64,000 nt of DNA from Trileptium ribeirensis (Eukaryota; Nematoda; Enoplea; Enoplida; Thoracostomopsidae), in NCBI GenBank assembly GCA_030248225.1, contig JASANE010025039.1:23085-87084 (forward strand), read 5' to 3'. Positions 22,652-35,000 of the stretch are shown piece after piece. The notes beneath the pieces were generated by a model that made no database searches, was not told the origin of the DNA, and was given only the letters and a program-made list of their open reading frames with translations. The position numbers and the translations under genes were made by a program. Position 1 is the first letter of the stretch. Every line of letters begins with the position of its first letter.

Positions 22652-23480
22652 GGTTATTATGAAAAATTCCAACTGAAATTATGTCCACTACTTACGTTTC
22701 AAACGTCAAATTGCTTAGTTAATCTTTTCTTTTGCTTGGTAGTATTGGAGCTTGATCAATGTATAATATATATTACATATGTTTGGATCACAGATGAAGC
22801 AAAAACGTGGAAAATTTCAAACAAAATTTTTAAACCGGAATTTCGGTTCCGGTATGGTTTTTGCCCTTTGCCGGAACCGCAACCGGAACACTATTTTCGC
22901 CGGAACCGGAACCGGAATTCCGGTTACTCCCTGCCAGATAGCTACAACTTTGATGTAATCCATCTTTTGTTTGAAGTAGCCGTTTTCGAGTTAAAAGCAG
23001 CATTTTGTAATTACACCTCACAAAAGTTAAATTTTTAATATCTTGGTAAAGCAAGATAATTGCTTGTTAGCGGAACAATGGGTTTATAGCGTAAGTTAAC
23101 CCGTTAAACACATTAGTTTCATTGTTTTAAACCTACATTGAGTGCGCTATTAGCGTGTTGGCACAGGGTCTAAATTAACGAAATATTACCACCAAAAATA
23201 TTAGAAATTTTCGTTTTTTGGCTATTGTAAGATGAAATAACAGGTGGTGCACAATGTCCTTAAAATCTATGATATACAGATTTCAAAAAATTATTTCGTC
23301 TTTTTGATCCTTAGAAGAAACAATAAATAGTCCTATGCTTTTGATATGCTATTAAACTAGCCGTAGCACTGTTATTAAAAATTGCCGGTGTGATATAGAA
23401 CTTCAAAGGACGCTCGCGAAGCTGAATTTGGAACCTAGCAGTAATCAATAAGGGCAAGTTAGCCGCCGCAGCTCCGTTTC
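22652..23480 (+). repeat. Dispersed repeat family R1, longest copy
   Basis: The left part (22652-22930) matches 21237-21475 and ends in the AACCGGAA core; the right part (22930-23480) matches 4680-5420. Together they suggest a consensus of at least 0.8 kb with an internal hexamer-like minisatellite. No ORF with recognisable protein content was seen; the minus ORF at 22830-23054 lies inside the repeat. Confidence 0.65.
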
Positions 23481-23740
23481 AACCCGATACGCCAGTAACC
23501 AGTTTAGTGAAAACCAATTTTAGAGATGTACATGTTAATAATTTAATCGGATAGAAACTGCTAACTACCATGTCACTTTCCCCACTTTCCATATGCTCCC
23601 ATTTACCCGAAGCCCCATAATGTTCCAAACTATATCCATGATTTAAAATAATGTCCTTAAATTTGTTTTCTCTAAACTAAACATTTTTTAATATGAATTG
23701 CTATCATTTCTAATCTTCTTCTTTTCTCAAAGCCGTCGAT

Positions 23741-24115
23741 CTATTGAACATAGGCCACGCCAGATTTGAGTCTAGCGCATGCGCGGAGGAATCGGATGAC
23801 ATTGGCTGGCTCATCAATTAGCACTGAATCAGACTTCACTGGTAGGTAGATGTGTCGTACACTGTCGCCGATAGGACAGTCCCACAGTGCATGGTTTAGG
23901 TCGTCTGTTTCGTAGTTGCACATTGAGCATCTTGGGGTCGGTGCTTTCTTTATGTGGTGCAGGTACCAGTTCAAGATTGGCGACTTCTCACCACACCTCA
24001 GCTGTGCCAAAATTCTCCGTTCCCGTCTGGACAAGTTAGCTTCTTTGTCACTGTTAGGTGGAGGTCGGATGCCGGCTGTGATCAGCTCAGCTGCTAACTG
24101 TTTCGGTGTACGCAT
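23741..24115 (-). pseudogene. LINE C-terminal domain with CCHC-like zinc motif
   Basis: Follows RNase H in a different frame, overlapping by some 20 bases. Contains the segment RRERRILAQLRCG and CSMCNYETDDLNHALWDC, a C-X2-C-X8-H-X4-C motif typical of the C terminus of Jockey/I/LOA-type ORF2 proteins. It ends at a TAG near 23741. A poly(A) or microsatellite tail was not clearly seen. Confidence 0.8.
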
Positions 24116-24738
24116 TTGATAGTTGTTTTTGCCGTCTCAAAGTCAATTGGTGCATTTGATTGCTCCATTTTGTTCCCATCTCCAGCAATCTTGTCGGCTA
24201 CTTCATTACCATCAATGCCAGCATGACCCGGGATCCACTGGACAACAACTTTCTTGACCATGTTGCACACTTCTGACATTGAAGCCCAGAGATTCTCAAA
24301 GCTCTTGGTCTTGATTGCGATGATACCCCCACTGAGGTTCATGACTAGAGATTGCGAATCGGTCAAGATCAATATGGTATCCGTGGTTTGCAATTGAGAT
24401 GATACCCCACTGAGGTTCATTACTAGAGATTGCGAATCGGTCAAGATCAATATGGTATCCGTGGTTTGCAATTGAGATGATACCCCACTGAGGTTCATTA
24501 CTAGAGATTGCGAATCGGTCAAGATCAATATGGTATCCGTGGTTTGCAATGAGAGGTTTTTTAGCTCGTGCAGTCCCTTTATCATCGCTGTCTGTTTGGC
24601 TTTGTAACTCGATGTGAATCGGCCTGCTGGATAGCTAAGTCGAATATCTTGCTCCACCATTTTGACGTAGATCCCGGCACCTCCATTCTCGGAGGATTCA
24701 ATAGCCGATCCATCAGTGAACATTGTTATGGTAGGCAC
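24112..24738 (-). pseudogene. LINE RNase H domain with triplicated catalytic segment
   Basis: Starts with FTDGSAIESS (first catalytic Asp block), followed by a segment containing AK-TAMIKGLHEL. The block LTDSQS (the DS motif of RNase H) then appears three times, in three tandem 26-residue units. It ends with QWIPGHAGIDGNEVAD, containing the His/Asp block. Overall the ORF is about 214 codons and uninterrupted. A normal domain has one DS block, so the triplication adds 52 residues in frame. Whether it could fold is doubtful; an intact ORF shows only that the expansion preserved phase. Confidence 0.85.
24319..24551. repeat. 78-bp direct repeat, three copies
   Basis: Units begin at 24319, 24398 and 24476 (spacing 79 and 78). 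The second and third copies are practically identical; the first differs by one extra C and one base (ATGACTAG against ATTACTAG). The near identity indicates recent slippage or unequal exchange, or possibly an assembly artefact. Confidence 0.9.
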
Positions 24739-25144
24739 ATCAAGGTTGCTGAGCGTCTCTTCAGCTGCTTGCTTTCTGATTTCCGGCGTGTCTGTTTTCC
24801 GTGAATCTACTACTAGTCGACTGTATGTTTCAAGGTTTCTTGGTCTTTTCCATGGGAATATGTTTGGTCTTCTTCACGTGGCAGTGCTTCTAGACCAGTA
24901 TTGCTTGCAGTTGCTTTGCCCATTTCACGCCACGAGTGCACTGATTTCAGTTTTTCATCGATGGAGCTATCGGCTGCAATCCGCGAAGGGTTATTCAACG
25001 GCAGTCGTTTAGCTTTTTCGTATGCCGTGGTGGTTAGGATAGCTTTTCGGTCTCGGAGAGGCACAAGACCAGCTTCATTTAGGGTCTTCTTTTCACTGGA
25101 ATCTACACAGGGTCCAGCTATAATTCTCGCACCAGCTGTTTGCT
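24739..25144 (-). pseudogene. LINE region between RT and RNase H
   Basis: Minus-strand frame containing AGARIIAGPCVDSS and NEAGLVPLRDRK, a conserved linker found after RT in RNase H-bearing LINEs. The frame is open to about 24813, and the RNase H frame begins shortly after. Confidence 0.7.
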
Positions 25145-25208
25145 TAAAAAAAAAAAAAACAAAACCAAAAAAAAAAAAAACAAACCCACCACCAACCCAA
25201 ACACACAA
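25145..25208. repeat. Low-complexity A/C tract inside the LINE
   Basis: Two A14-like runs separated by CAAAACC, followed by a CA/CCA-rich stretch. It interrupts the LINE coding sequence between the segments ending LKQLQ and beginning KQTAGARIIAG, adding roughly 60 bp that has no counterpart in a normal LINE frame. Confidence 0.75.
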
Positions 25209-25640
25209 CTCTTTGCAGCTGCTTCAGTGATGTTTCAGTGACTAGCGGCATCCAAGCACCACCTGCATATTCGATAGAGCTTTGGATGTAGGCCAAAAAT
25301 ACCGCTCTTAGATCTTCTTTTGAGCTCCCCCATGACTTCCCTGCTATTGCTTTCATGGCCGATAGTTTCCCTCGAATTTTCTTCCTTATTACAGCCACTT
25401 GCTTGGTAAACGACAGGATTCTATCAAAGGTGACTCCCAGAAACTTCGGGTTATCTGTGACAAAAACTCTGGATCCGTCCATGTAGCATATTTTTGGTTT
25501 GTGGTTTGATTCTTTGTTATTTTTGGTGAAATAACATACTTCGGTTTTTTCTAATGGCAAACCGATATTCTGTAGCCTGAAAATATTCGTACGAGAGTTA
25601 AAACTACCTGAAAATACGAAACTTAGCATATACTGGAACA
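25209..25640 (-). pseudogene. LINE reverse transcriptase, C-terminal portion
   Basis: Encodes the part following the YADD palm in LINE reverse transcriptases: a segment with GLPLEKTEV, then KFLGVTFD (the typical LGV-D block), and ending in a stretch with IEYAGGAW, comparable to the Y-APVW block of related elements. The reading frame runs into the poly-T/G insertion at its end. No upstream palm motifs are present, so no polymerase activity is possible. Confidence 0.8.
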
Positions 25641-25843
25641 AAACTTTGTTTCTCCACTTCGAAATTTCAACCGATACTGAACATGGGTCCATAAGTGTCC
25701 TCCACTTTTAAAAAGGCAGCGGACAGATGAAAGTACATGATTTTTATAACAAATGTTTCTTCATAACTGATTAGCAAGACTTGAGTCAGCAACATCTTCA
25801 TTAACACTTTGTTAAAATGACAAAATTTAACCTAGATTTTTAC

Positions 25844-26005
25844 CTTCTGATTGTGAACGCTATTTTTCTGTTTTTCAGCGCGCGAAGCAACATTGTCGTA
25901 GTCCAAAAGTTTGTCAGCGCGTTTCGCGATCAGCTTCGAAGGACCCGAAAACAACTGGCTTAGCTGCTGCAGCGGCTCACAAGTGGATTCGTTAATTTGA
26001 CTGAA
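25844..26005 (-). CDS. DNMBP: DNMBP exon 11 (BAR domain)
   Basis: Acceptor CTTCATTTCAG, 54 codons. Contains LQQLSQLFSGPSKLIAKRAD and KLLDYDNV, the KR-DKLLDY block that is a hallmark of BAR domains in this family. Donor AAG|GTAAAA; reading through instead gives only three more codons before TAG, so either the gene continues in an unrecognised exon or the protein ends inside BAR here. Confidence 0.88.
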
Positions 26006-29000
26006 CTGAAATGAAGAAAAAATTGCAAAAAAAAACTCGTGTAAGCTGTATCACACAAATACTATGGTTAGTTACTGCAAATAGTGATTAGAACTAAAAT
26101 TATTATCGATTGGTACCACTGGCACTCTGTTTTGTGATCGAAGATACCAATGTGGAAAGGCCTCAGTACGAGTTCATCGTTTAAACACAAACACAACGAT
26201 TTTTCTTGGAGGCTATGTTATCGAATAGGTACTTTCGTAAACATGGTAACGATGTCTCATAGCATAAAAAATTGGCAACTCAAGGAAACAAACATCTTAA
26301 CAAACTAATAAAAAATTGTCCTTTAGGTATTAATTTGTGTGGTAGGTACTTCGTCAGCGGTATTGCACGAGTGAACTGAAGGTGACCTCCCAACCACCCT
26401 ATTTTGTAATAACTGATATCAAATCACAAGCTCTTTTTACGTAAAAAAATTGTGTATTTTGGTTGGTTTTTCCTAACCAAAAATTGGCAAAATCAAGTCC
26501 ATATATCACAAATTTTACCTTGTGCTCGAGCAGAGTTTCGGCGAATGCTCGAGCAGAGCTCAATTTGTAGCAATTCGAGTTCCTAATGTCTATCTACTTT
26601 ACATAATTTCCATCGTTCAGTGTTGGCGAAAAAATTTAAAGCAAGAGCGGCGTCATAAACAAATTGATTTAATGGATCATATTTTGGTGTTCGCGAACAA
26701 ATCCAGCATAATATTAATTCGACAAATTTCGTTCTCAAGAATTTAAATACTATTCTAATCTTCGTGACAGCAAAACGGCTTTATTTCAATCGCGAAAGAG
26801 CACGGCTTTGCACCGAATTTCAATCAACCAATAAGGGTTCTTCATTCGTCCCATAAGCTATTAATTGAACAAATCAATTGATATACGTAACTGTAGATAT
26901 AGAATTTTAAAATGAACTGGGGCAACACAGAATAATTTGTGACGTGAACGTCCGCCCTAGCCAGACGATGTTTGCATGGATGAGGATGGTTTGGGAATGA
27001 AACACACACCATCGTCCAAAAACTTGAACCCAGATTAGTGCGTCAAAATTTTTATTAGTAAGTAAATAACTACACATAAATCGCACCAAGTTTTCGCTTA
27101 TCTGCGACGTAGCTCTCTGCCATATGTGAAGTAGACGATGAAGATCATCAGTGGCGTCTGCTCCATAGAATTGAGTCAGCTGTTCTGCTAAGGAATACAG
27201 CGTCCCGACAGAGTGCTGTACACGATCGCAGTACGATTTTGATTGTCGTAACAATACCTTGACTAGCTTTTCGACTGACCGAAATTCGGTCTCCAATGCG
27301 TCAAACTTTCCGTCATGGGTCTGAAAGACAAAATCACTATCTTTAGTCCAATAAATTCAGAACATTGTATGAATATAAGTAACTAATTCTCCAACTTAAA
27401 ACGAAGATTTATGAAAACACATTTTGCCAACGATATTTTCTTAAATTTTAACAAACTTTCCGGAACTTCGGAATCCTTCTATTGTCAGAGCAATAACTAC
27501 AATCACTTTTACTAAACTAATTTCCCGCGGTTCATTAAAACATAAATTAAGGAAAATATGTGCAAATTTTATGTCAAGTCTCGACCTTATTAACACTAAC
27601 TCACTCGCCAGTCCAAAAAATATTATAAAGGCTGCTACTCTGCTAATAATCTGTTATCGTAAAGCAAAACATACACTAACCTCCAGTAAAATAACATATT
27701 CAATAATAATAAATCTGTGCTAAGGATAATTTTCGTCAATAACTGAACAGTGCTCATCATCTTATTTTGTACAGTTTGAGCGAGCGATATTATGTTTATG
27801 TGTGTTCGCATAGAGTTACTTTATAGCAGCTCATATAGGTGGAATGCAAAACTGTCTGACATCCAGATATTACTAGATTCATCGCCCCAAATATATACTT
27901 CTCAATCAAGCAGATTACAAAAGCAGAAATATTATTATGGAGATGACCCCATCAAAAATATTACCAAATGAGACAGCCCGATTGCTGACGATAATTTCAT
28001 TCCAAATCGCGAACTTTTCTTACGAACACTGTGAATATTTATCTTTGACAGCCGGTCGGTGAACGAAACATCATCTCGTCGATATTTTTGTACTATAAGT
28101 AGTGAAAGAAAACTCATTTATTTAACTTAATTATTGTGGTAACTCAATAAGTACACGATCATTAATCAAATTAACTATTTTCTATAAAATGTGTAACAAC
28201 TACTGATAGGAGTTGATGTATGCGACAATATAGCGATAGCTGCAACAATAATAAAATGTTTTATGTTTCAACGTAAAGTTGGCCGCTGACTCAAAACTCT
28301 ATCCTCTTGTATGATGAATACCGGTGTTACTGAACGCAATTCTAATACCACGCATTACACGTTACATCTAAAATATGTGTCCGTTGCAAAACTAAAGAAA
28401 CTAGATAAACTGGTATTAGAAAATTTCAACTTTCTGGGTTATCATGACTGCAATGGTCTAAAAGATTTTATTAGTGCACAGATTACTTATTTATTTAAAA
28501 CCGTCGTATACTCCCTAACACTAGGAAGCAGAAAGGACTTCAAAAATTTCTAACACGAATGTCACAAGGGAAAATTGACAGAAGCTTCAAATTTGATAGC
28601 ATCTGTACATTTTAAATTTGCTGTGTCTAAAGAGTACCCACGTCAGCGCATACGTCATAATGACATTATATCAAATTGTAGCAATGGCATAGGAGTCGAA
28701 GGTCCGGCGGCATGAGGGAAGGAGGTAAAAATTGTAATTTTTAGGAACACATACTTTTTCTCAATTTCGCTAAAAATTTTTTACGTATTTTTCAATTTTT
28801 CGGTGTTTACTGATGTCATGCTGTGCAGATTAAATCAGAATCCTGCACAATAGGACAGAATCTGTTTGGACCAAATGCTGGCCTCCACCCATGTTAACCG
28901 TTACGGTTGGGTGCAAACGGCTTTACTAAAAATATAAAAACGAGGCGACCGAAGTGCTTCAAAGAACAAATTAGAAATGGAATAAACTAGCAAAATAACC

Positions 29001-32000
29001 AATACGGACACCATTTCAAAATGAAATGATAATATAGAAAAAACCACACAACTCTTTCTGGCACCGGTTTCAAAAGAAAGTGGTATAAAAGAAAAACGAT
29101 TTAAGACAGCATTTTCAAAATGAAGTGTTATGAAAGAATGTGAAGCAACATATCCTTTGAACAAACAATAATTAATTTGTACGACTGCATTATTAAAAAA
29201 TCGCTGTAACGTTTGATTATATTGCCAAAGAGATACCTAATTCTTTACGTCTCTTAAAATCGTCCATCGACTGAGCAACAGCGGCCATACATTCTATGGC
29301 ATCCACCAGCTTGCCTTTATCGGAATGACTGAATTCGGTGTTCTAAAATTATCAGACATGGAAAAATATTATACAGAACGGCATAAGTGTAAAGTATTAT
29401 ATGATGTAACTAGATACAAAAGACCGTAATATTATGCAGCAGACACGTATTAAGCTAAAATATTCAATATTTCATTTCTGCACAAGTGCCGTTACTGACT
29501 GCAGTATACTTTTCTTAAATAAAATAATAGTTATAATCTATTGTTAGATAAAATTTTACGGCACAGCTACGTTAGACAAGAGGGTAAATAACAATACCAA
29601 GAGTGCATTATTCCCTAACACACTCTTGATATTACTCACTTTAGCCAATTCGTTGAGGAAAAGTGGATACTTCAATACTCGCTGAACTGGACGCGAAATT
29701 GCACTGTTAATGTCGAAACATTTTCTTGTAAGTCGAATTTGTTCCAAACAATCATTGATATATTGCTTCAATTCATTTGTTCCTTCACTCTGCAAGTCAG
29801 AAAAAGCATTATAAGAGCAGCAATAAAATAGACAGATTTTTGGTAGATGATAAAAATTGTATTAGAAATAAAACGGTTGTGATTGTCGAAAAAGCAAAAT
29901 AATTTTCGCTCTTTCTGAACCAAAACAGAATAATCCTAAACAACCATATCGCGTTATAATGCGACTATCCGTGCAGCTAATCAGTATCGTTAGCTAAAAA
30001 TATTTTAATAATTTACACAAATATTCTACTATAACCCGTATCTGTCCACTTGCTACAGCTTTCATAAACAAAACTGAAAAACGTTTTAAATACCTGAACG
30101 AATATAATATATATTATGTTACAACGCATACTTTTTCAAAAATTACAAGTAGCTTGCCGAGTTCTTCCGAGTAGAGACCCAAGTGCTTATTGAAATCGTC
30201 TGCGCATTGCAAGAAGCATTCACCAATTTCTTGATTATCAAATGATTTCGCTAAAATTAACTACGAAAAACAGGACGTCGCCGCAAACCATGAATACATA
30301 AGATAAACTACTGATACAAACTAAAATAAAGCGAGTGGTGTTTCCAAATATGCAAAAATACTTTTTGAATGTATGCATCTCATCGCGGGGTTGATGTGTG
30401 CAAATTTTTAGACACATAGAAGGTAATGTACATGTGCAGCTATGTATGTGCGTGATAATAATCAAGTCATTGTTATAAATGATTTATTACCTAAAATCTA
30501 ACAAAAATCACACTACAAAAATTGTGGGTTTGGCACTTTGGCACAACCAAAATTTTTTATCAGATCAACAATTTCCGAGTAATGAGTTAAAATAATATAA
30601 AAACATCGAAAGTGTGAAAATAGATTCAACATTATTTTGTTTTTAAGTAAACTTATATCTTGTTGGAGAAGAGAGATAAACCCATAGGTTTTATTTCACC
30701 GTTGATAACCCTGGCTCCATTGTACAATCTGTAACTCATTAAAATGCTCAATTTTGGCACCAAATATAGGCAAAACGTGGTAATTTAGCTGTATGCAGAG
30801 CAGTAGAACGACTGTAGAGGTTTTAGGCGCAGCTGAGCACGATAAAAACAATGTTATTTGCGAGCTATTCATCTAATACGACACATCTGCAACCCTTATG
30901 GTTTACATCATAAAAAGGTTTTGTTTTTTTTTTGAAAGATACTACTTACAAAATTAAAAAATTTCCTGTTCTTGGCCATCACAGCAGAAAAACAAAAAGT
31001 CCTATGCGTCCCAGATACGCTGACATAATTCACCTTTACATTGCTCTTACTGTATATATTAGTGAGGTGTGTTACTGACTTTCTGGGACTCTGAATTATA
31101 AATGAAAATAAATTAGCCACACGCACCCCTTTTCACATCGGTTGTGGATATAATTAAATTTTACATAGTAGGTATTTTTATCCCAGTTAAATTAGGTTTA
31201 AGACATAGAAGAAGCAATAATTTACATAATATGGAAACCTAAAGCAGGGCTTACAGTTTTTTGCATCGCTCCTCAACCAATGTATTCTGTGTACTTGTAG
31301 CTGGCAAAGCAAGGGGAAACGGAGCGAGTGTGGGTACAATGAGCTTATTAACAATTTCGTCGTTCTAAATTCAGGTCCCATCCTAGCAATTAGAACCGCC
31401 ACTTCAATGACAACGCTACGGTCATTTTATAAAAACCGAAGAACTCGCTATTTCTTCTTGCATTGACCAAAAACACAAAATTTAAGAACAATTATAACAC
31501 GATACAATAGTAGGACCCTAAGACTTTCATTATTTGGTGCATAGTACGCAAATACTATTGCACTTATTGTATTTACCATTCCCGAACACCTATGGACACA
31601 ATCAATTGAGCTACATACATCAACATCTGTATTGGAAAAGTCGCGAAATTTGATTATTTTGGTGTCAAAATTTACTAAACTTAGTTCTGGCGCCGTCCGC
31701 AGGGCTAATAACATAGGGAATAGAGTCTTAAAACAGTGGAACTAACTTGTTTTAACGGGTTAAATAACACTATACTCCAAAGCTGGAAGTGGTCGTTAGA
31801 TTTAGAGTGTAATGAAAGGGCACAAATAAACTAAATTTGTGATCAAATTAAAAAATTGAGAAGATCCATCCATCCACTGATGAGTTATGTACTTTACAGA
31901 CGGACAAAAAATTCTTTTACGATTTTTTACGTAGAAAAGTTATAGGTGGAAACTCCGCCCGACAGCTTCAATTATCAGTAAAAAGCTTCCCTAAAATCAA

Positions 32001-35000
32001 TGTTATACATACCAATCACATTTAGTGTTATTATCAGTACCAGTAGCGTCAAATATTAGCGAAACCATAAGTTTTTAAAAATCTTCAACTGACCATGGCG
32101 GTATTGGGATTATTAAAATAGAAAACTTTGTTGAGTTGAAATAAAACATACTCTGCTCTTTTTGAAGCAAATCCACCAGTTTCTTCGATATCTCCATTAC
32201 TGTTCCAACAGTCAGTAGCGGCACACCGTAGCCAGGAGCAATAACCTTTAAAAATACTGAAACATGTGAGTGAATTATTAATTAATAAAGAATTGTGTAC
32301 GACGTCTTGTATTGCACAGTATAAAAGCGCTGTGTATTATACGAAATTCATGTCACATATCTAAAAACAAAAGAAATAGTAGTTAAGTTTACGAGTTCGC
32401 ACATTCAATCGAAATGAGGTTTTGTTACATAGACGAAGAGTAAATTTTAAAAAGGACTACAAACTTGGCCTGTCCGCATGTTTTGAAAAGTAGAGTGTGT
32501 GGGCACATGTTCATTATCAGGGGAAATTTCAGCGACACGAGGTATGTACATATTCTATGTGTTATATGTTTGCAAATTTTCAGGTACTTTAGTTCGGCAA
32601 GCAAATATTTTCAGGATTTAGTATAAAAAATAATAGTAACTAAAGTTTGAAATATTTAGAATACAAATACACAAATTTAAAGATATAAATAAATCATAGT
32701 GGCTTCGTGTGAGTGGGGGTACATGGGAAATTTAGAAAGTGGTGAGATAACCCTCCGCTACACCCTGCAACAGTGGACAAGCCAGCACGCCCTGGAAAAC
32801 AATCTCAAGTCTTAGCAGTTTCACCAGAAATCAGATATTAATTTCGTCCCATAATGAATAGCATACCTAATCTTTATAATCTACTTAATATTATTTACGT
32901 TTATCAAGGCCCGTATTCTAAAATAAGGGTAGCCTCTACCCGCAGGTATTTCGTATGCCAAAATTTTCCTGTCTATGTGCCTCATAAACTCGCGCGGATG
33001 CATTTCGATAAAAAATTTTGCTCTATAGCAAAAGCGATGACGATGTACTTTTACATGAGGGCGAAAAACTCCTACCCCATCTTTCGGGTCAAAATAATAA
33101 GAACAAGTTTTTAACCGTTATTTTGCCAAATCTAGCCATACTGGTACCAGTGAATCGAAGGCCGTATTTCGCGGCACTGGCTTCGCATCAAAAAACAGAG
33201 GCTACAACATAAAATTATCCTTTTTGTAAGACACCTTCCTTGGCCGCTGTGCGTACGAATGTTTTTGGTCAACAAAATGACAGAAATACCATTTACACAA
33301 TTTACATTATTATTTTACACCTTTTCAAGTGAGTTTCAAAGGTTTAACGGTCGACGAACGATTTCCAAAATTTAGTACGTTTTGATTTGCTTGGTTATGT
33401 AATATCATTCTAGCTATATGTTTCTGATACGTTGAATAATATGTTGGTTTGATTATATCAATAATATGGAGCCATAGCGCAGCTGGCTACGAATCTGAAT
33501 TATTTTTATAACTGATGGTGATATACATAAATTTATGTCCGTGACTCACACAACCTCTTATCGCATTAGACCGGCAGCCGTGAACTACCACGAAACGACC
33601 TAAATTCCCTCTCCGGGTGTTGGTTGGGTTTCGGGCAGTTTAATTAGACGTGAAATTCTTTTAATAACTTTCTCTTAGTCTAACTGATGAATCAGAAAAA
33701 ATTGTTTCTTATGCACATGGAAAGACAAAAAATTTCAAAAGTCCAAAATCACTATTTTATGGTTTCTAGTGGTTTCAGCCTGCGTCGAAGAAAACAAAAA
33801 TCTTTACTCTATGCTCAGCTCAACGTTCATTATACAGTTAATTTGTGTCTTAAATTATTGTTTTTGATTCACTTTAAGATGTACATCGGTGTACACATAT
33901 AGTGCTGAAATTTCGTGTTTTTATGGTATAATCTAACCAGATATTTTTTTAAAAACTTTTTTCTATACTAATATATGTCATAAAATTTAATTGTGCCTAA
34001 AATGTACAAACTTGTAGCCTGAGGTTTTCATAATTAAAAGTTGACAAAATAGCCACATTATAAAATGTCGTTTGTATTAATGCTGTCGTAAATATATATG
34101 TAAGAGACGAAAATGCTCACCTCAGGAAGCTTGCGGCGATGAAACACGCGCCGGTAAGTATCCAGATCAGCACAATACTCCTTCTCACTTTGTATTATCT
34201 CTTCTATTAGATTGACTCGTTGAGCTCTCCGCGCTTCGCGCTTTTGAGCTTCATTTCGTTCCACTTGTTCAGCGTTCTTCTGTTTCACTAAAGTCAAACT
34301 AAACCTATTCTGAGATGGTGGTTCAGCTGGACGCGGTGGTGGAACTTTTTCTTTTTTTAGGCTACCGGACGCTTGAACACCAGCATAGTCAGTTGTGACT
34401 GAATGGCAACTTTGATAACTGTTCATCGATGAGCGCTGACTTATGGCACGATCAAATTCGCTGTCTAGGTCAAAGTCATCATTGTAGTGAAAAACAGTCT
34501 TCGTCGCTGCACTCCGATCACATACACGATTTGCACTTGTACGTTCGTTACTACACTCTAACAATTCGGGTGCTCGAAATGCTGCTGCTTGAAGCGACAT
34601 GTCGCGAGACTGTGAAGACATTGACCTAGACCCGCTGCCACTATCACCCCGGGACAAATTATCAATGGACTTATTTAACAAATTAGACATAAGTTTTTGA
34701 GTACTTGAACTTAGTCGGCTTGTAGCCGTTGCATCGTATTGCACCGGTGAAATATTACAGCCAAGAGATGACTGATTTTGGTATAACTGCTTGTTTGTTT
34801 CAACACTAGGTACCGTTGTACTAGTGTGAGACACTGACGAACATGACTTAATAGCAGAATGATTTTGACGAAGAAAGCAAATCGGAATGAGCCCAGAATC
34901 GCCAGTGTCCAAATTGTAGGCATCAACCCATTCAGCGTTCACAATATTCTTAAGCTTAACGTGTTGGCCGACATAAGCCGTGAGATCACCGCGCTCGGTA

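Larger units (their letters stand above)
23741..25640 (-). mobile_element. 5'-truncated non-LTR retrotransposon (LINE) with RNase H
   Basis: Minus-strand LINE fragment, read from about 25640 down to 23741: the C-terminal (thumb-side) part of a reverse transcriptase, a connecting region, a cellular-type RNase H domain, and a terminal CCHC-like segment. RT catalytic motifs are absent, so the copy is truncated at its 5' end. RNase H downstream of RT points to the I/LOA/R1-like clades. The coding frame is split by indels, a low-complexity insertion and an in-frame triplication. It sits immediately downstream of the last recovered DNMBP exon, probably within that gene's next intron or 3' flank. 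Confidence 0.85.

Noticed and set aside
22830..23054. Minus-strand ORF resembling a BAR-like helix, considered as the missing DNMBP exon
   Set aside because: The sequence belongs to repeat family R1 and aligns with 4.8-5.0 kb, so the resemblance is chance.
24568..25230. Plus-strand ORFs of 78-109 codons
   Set aside because: They lie antisense to the LINE coding sequence and its A-rich tract, and have no independent support.
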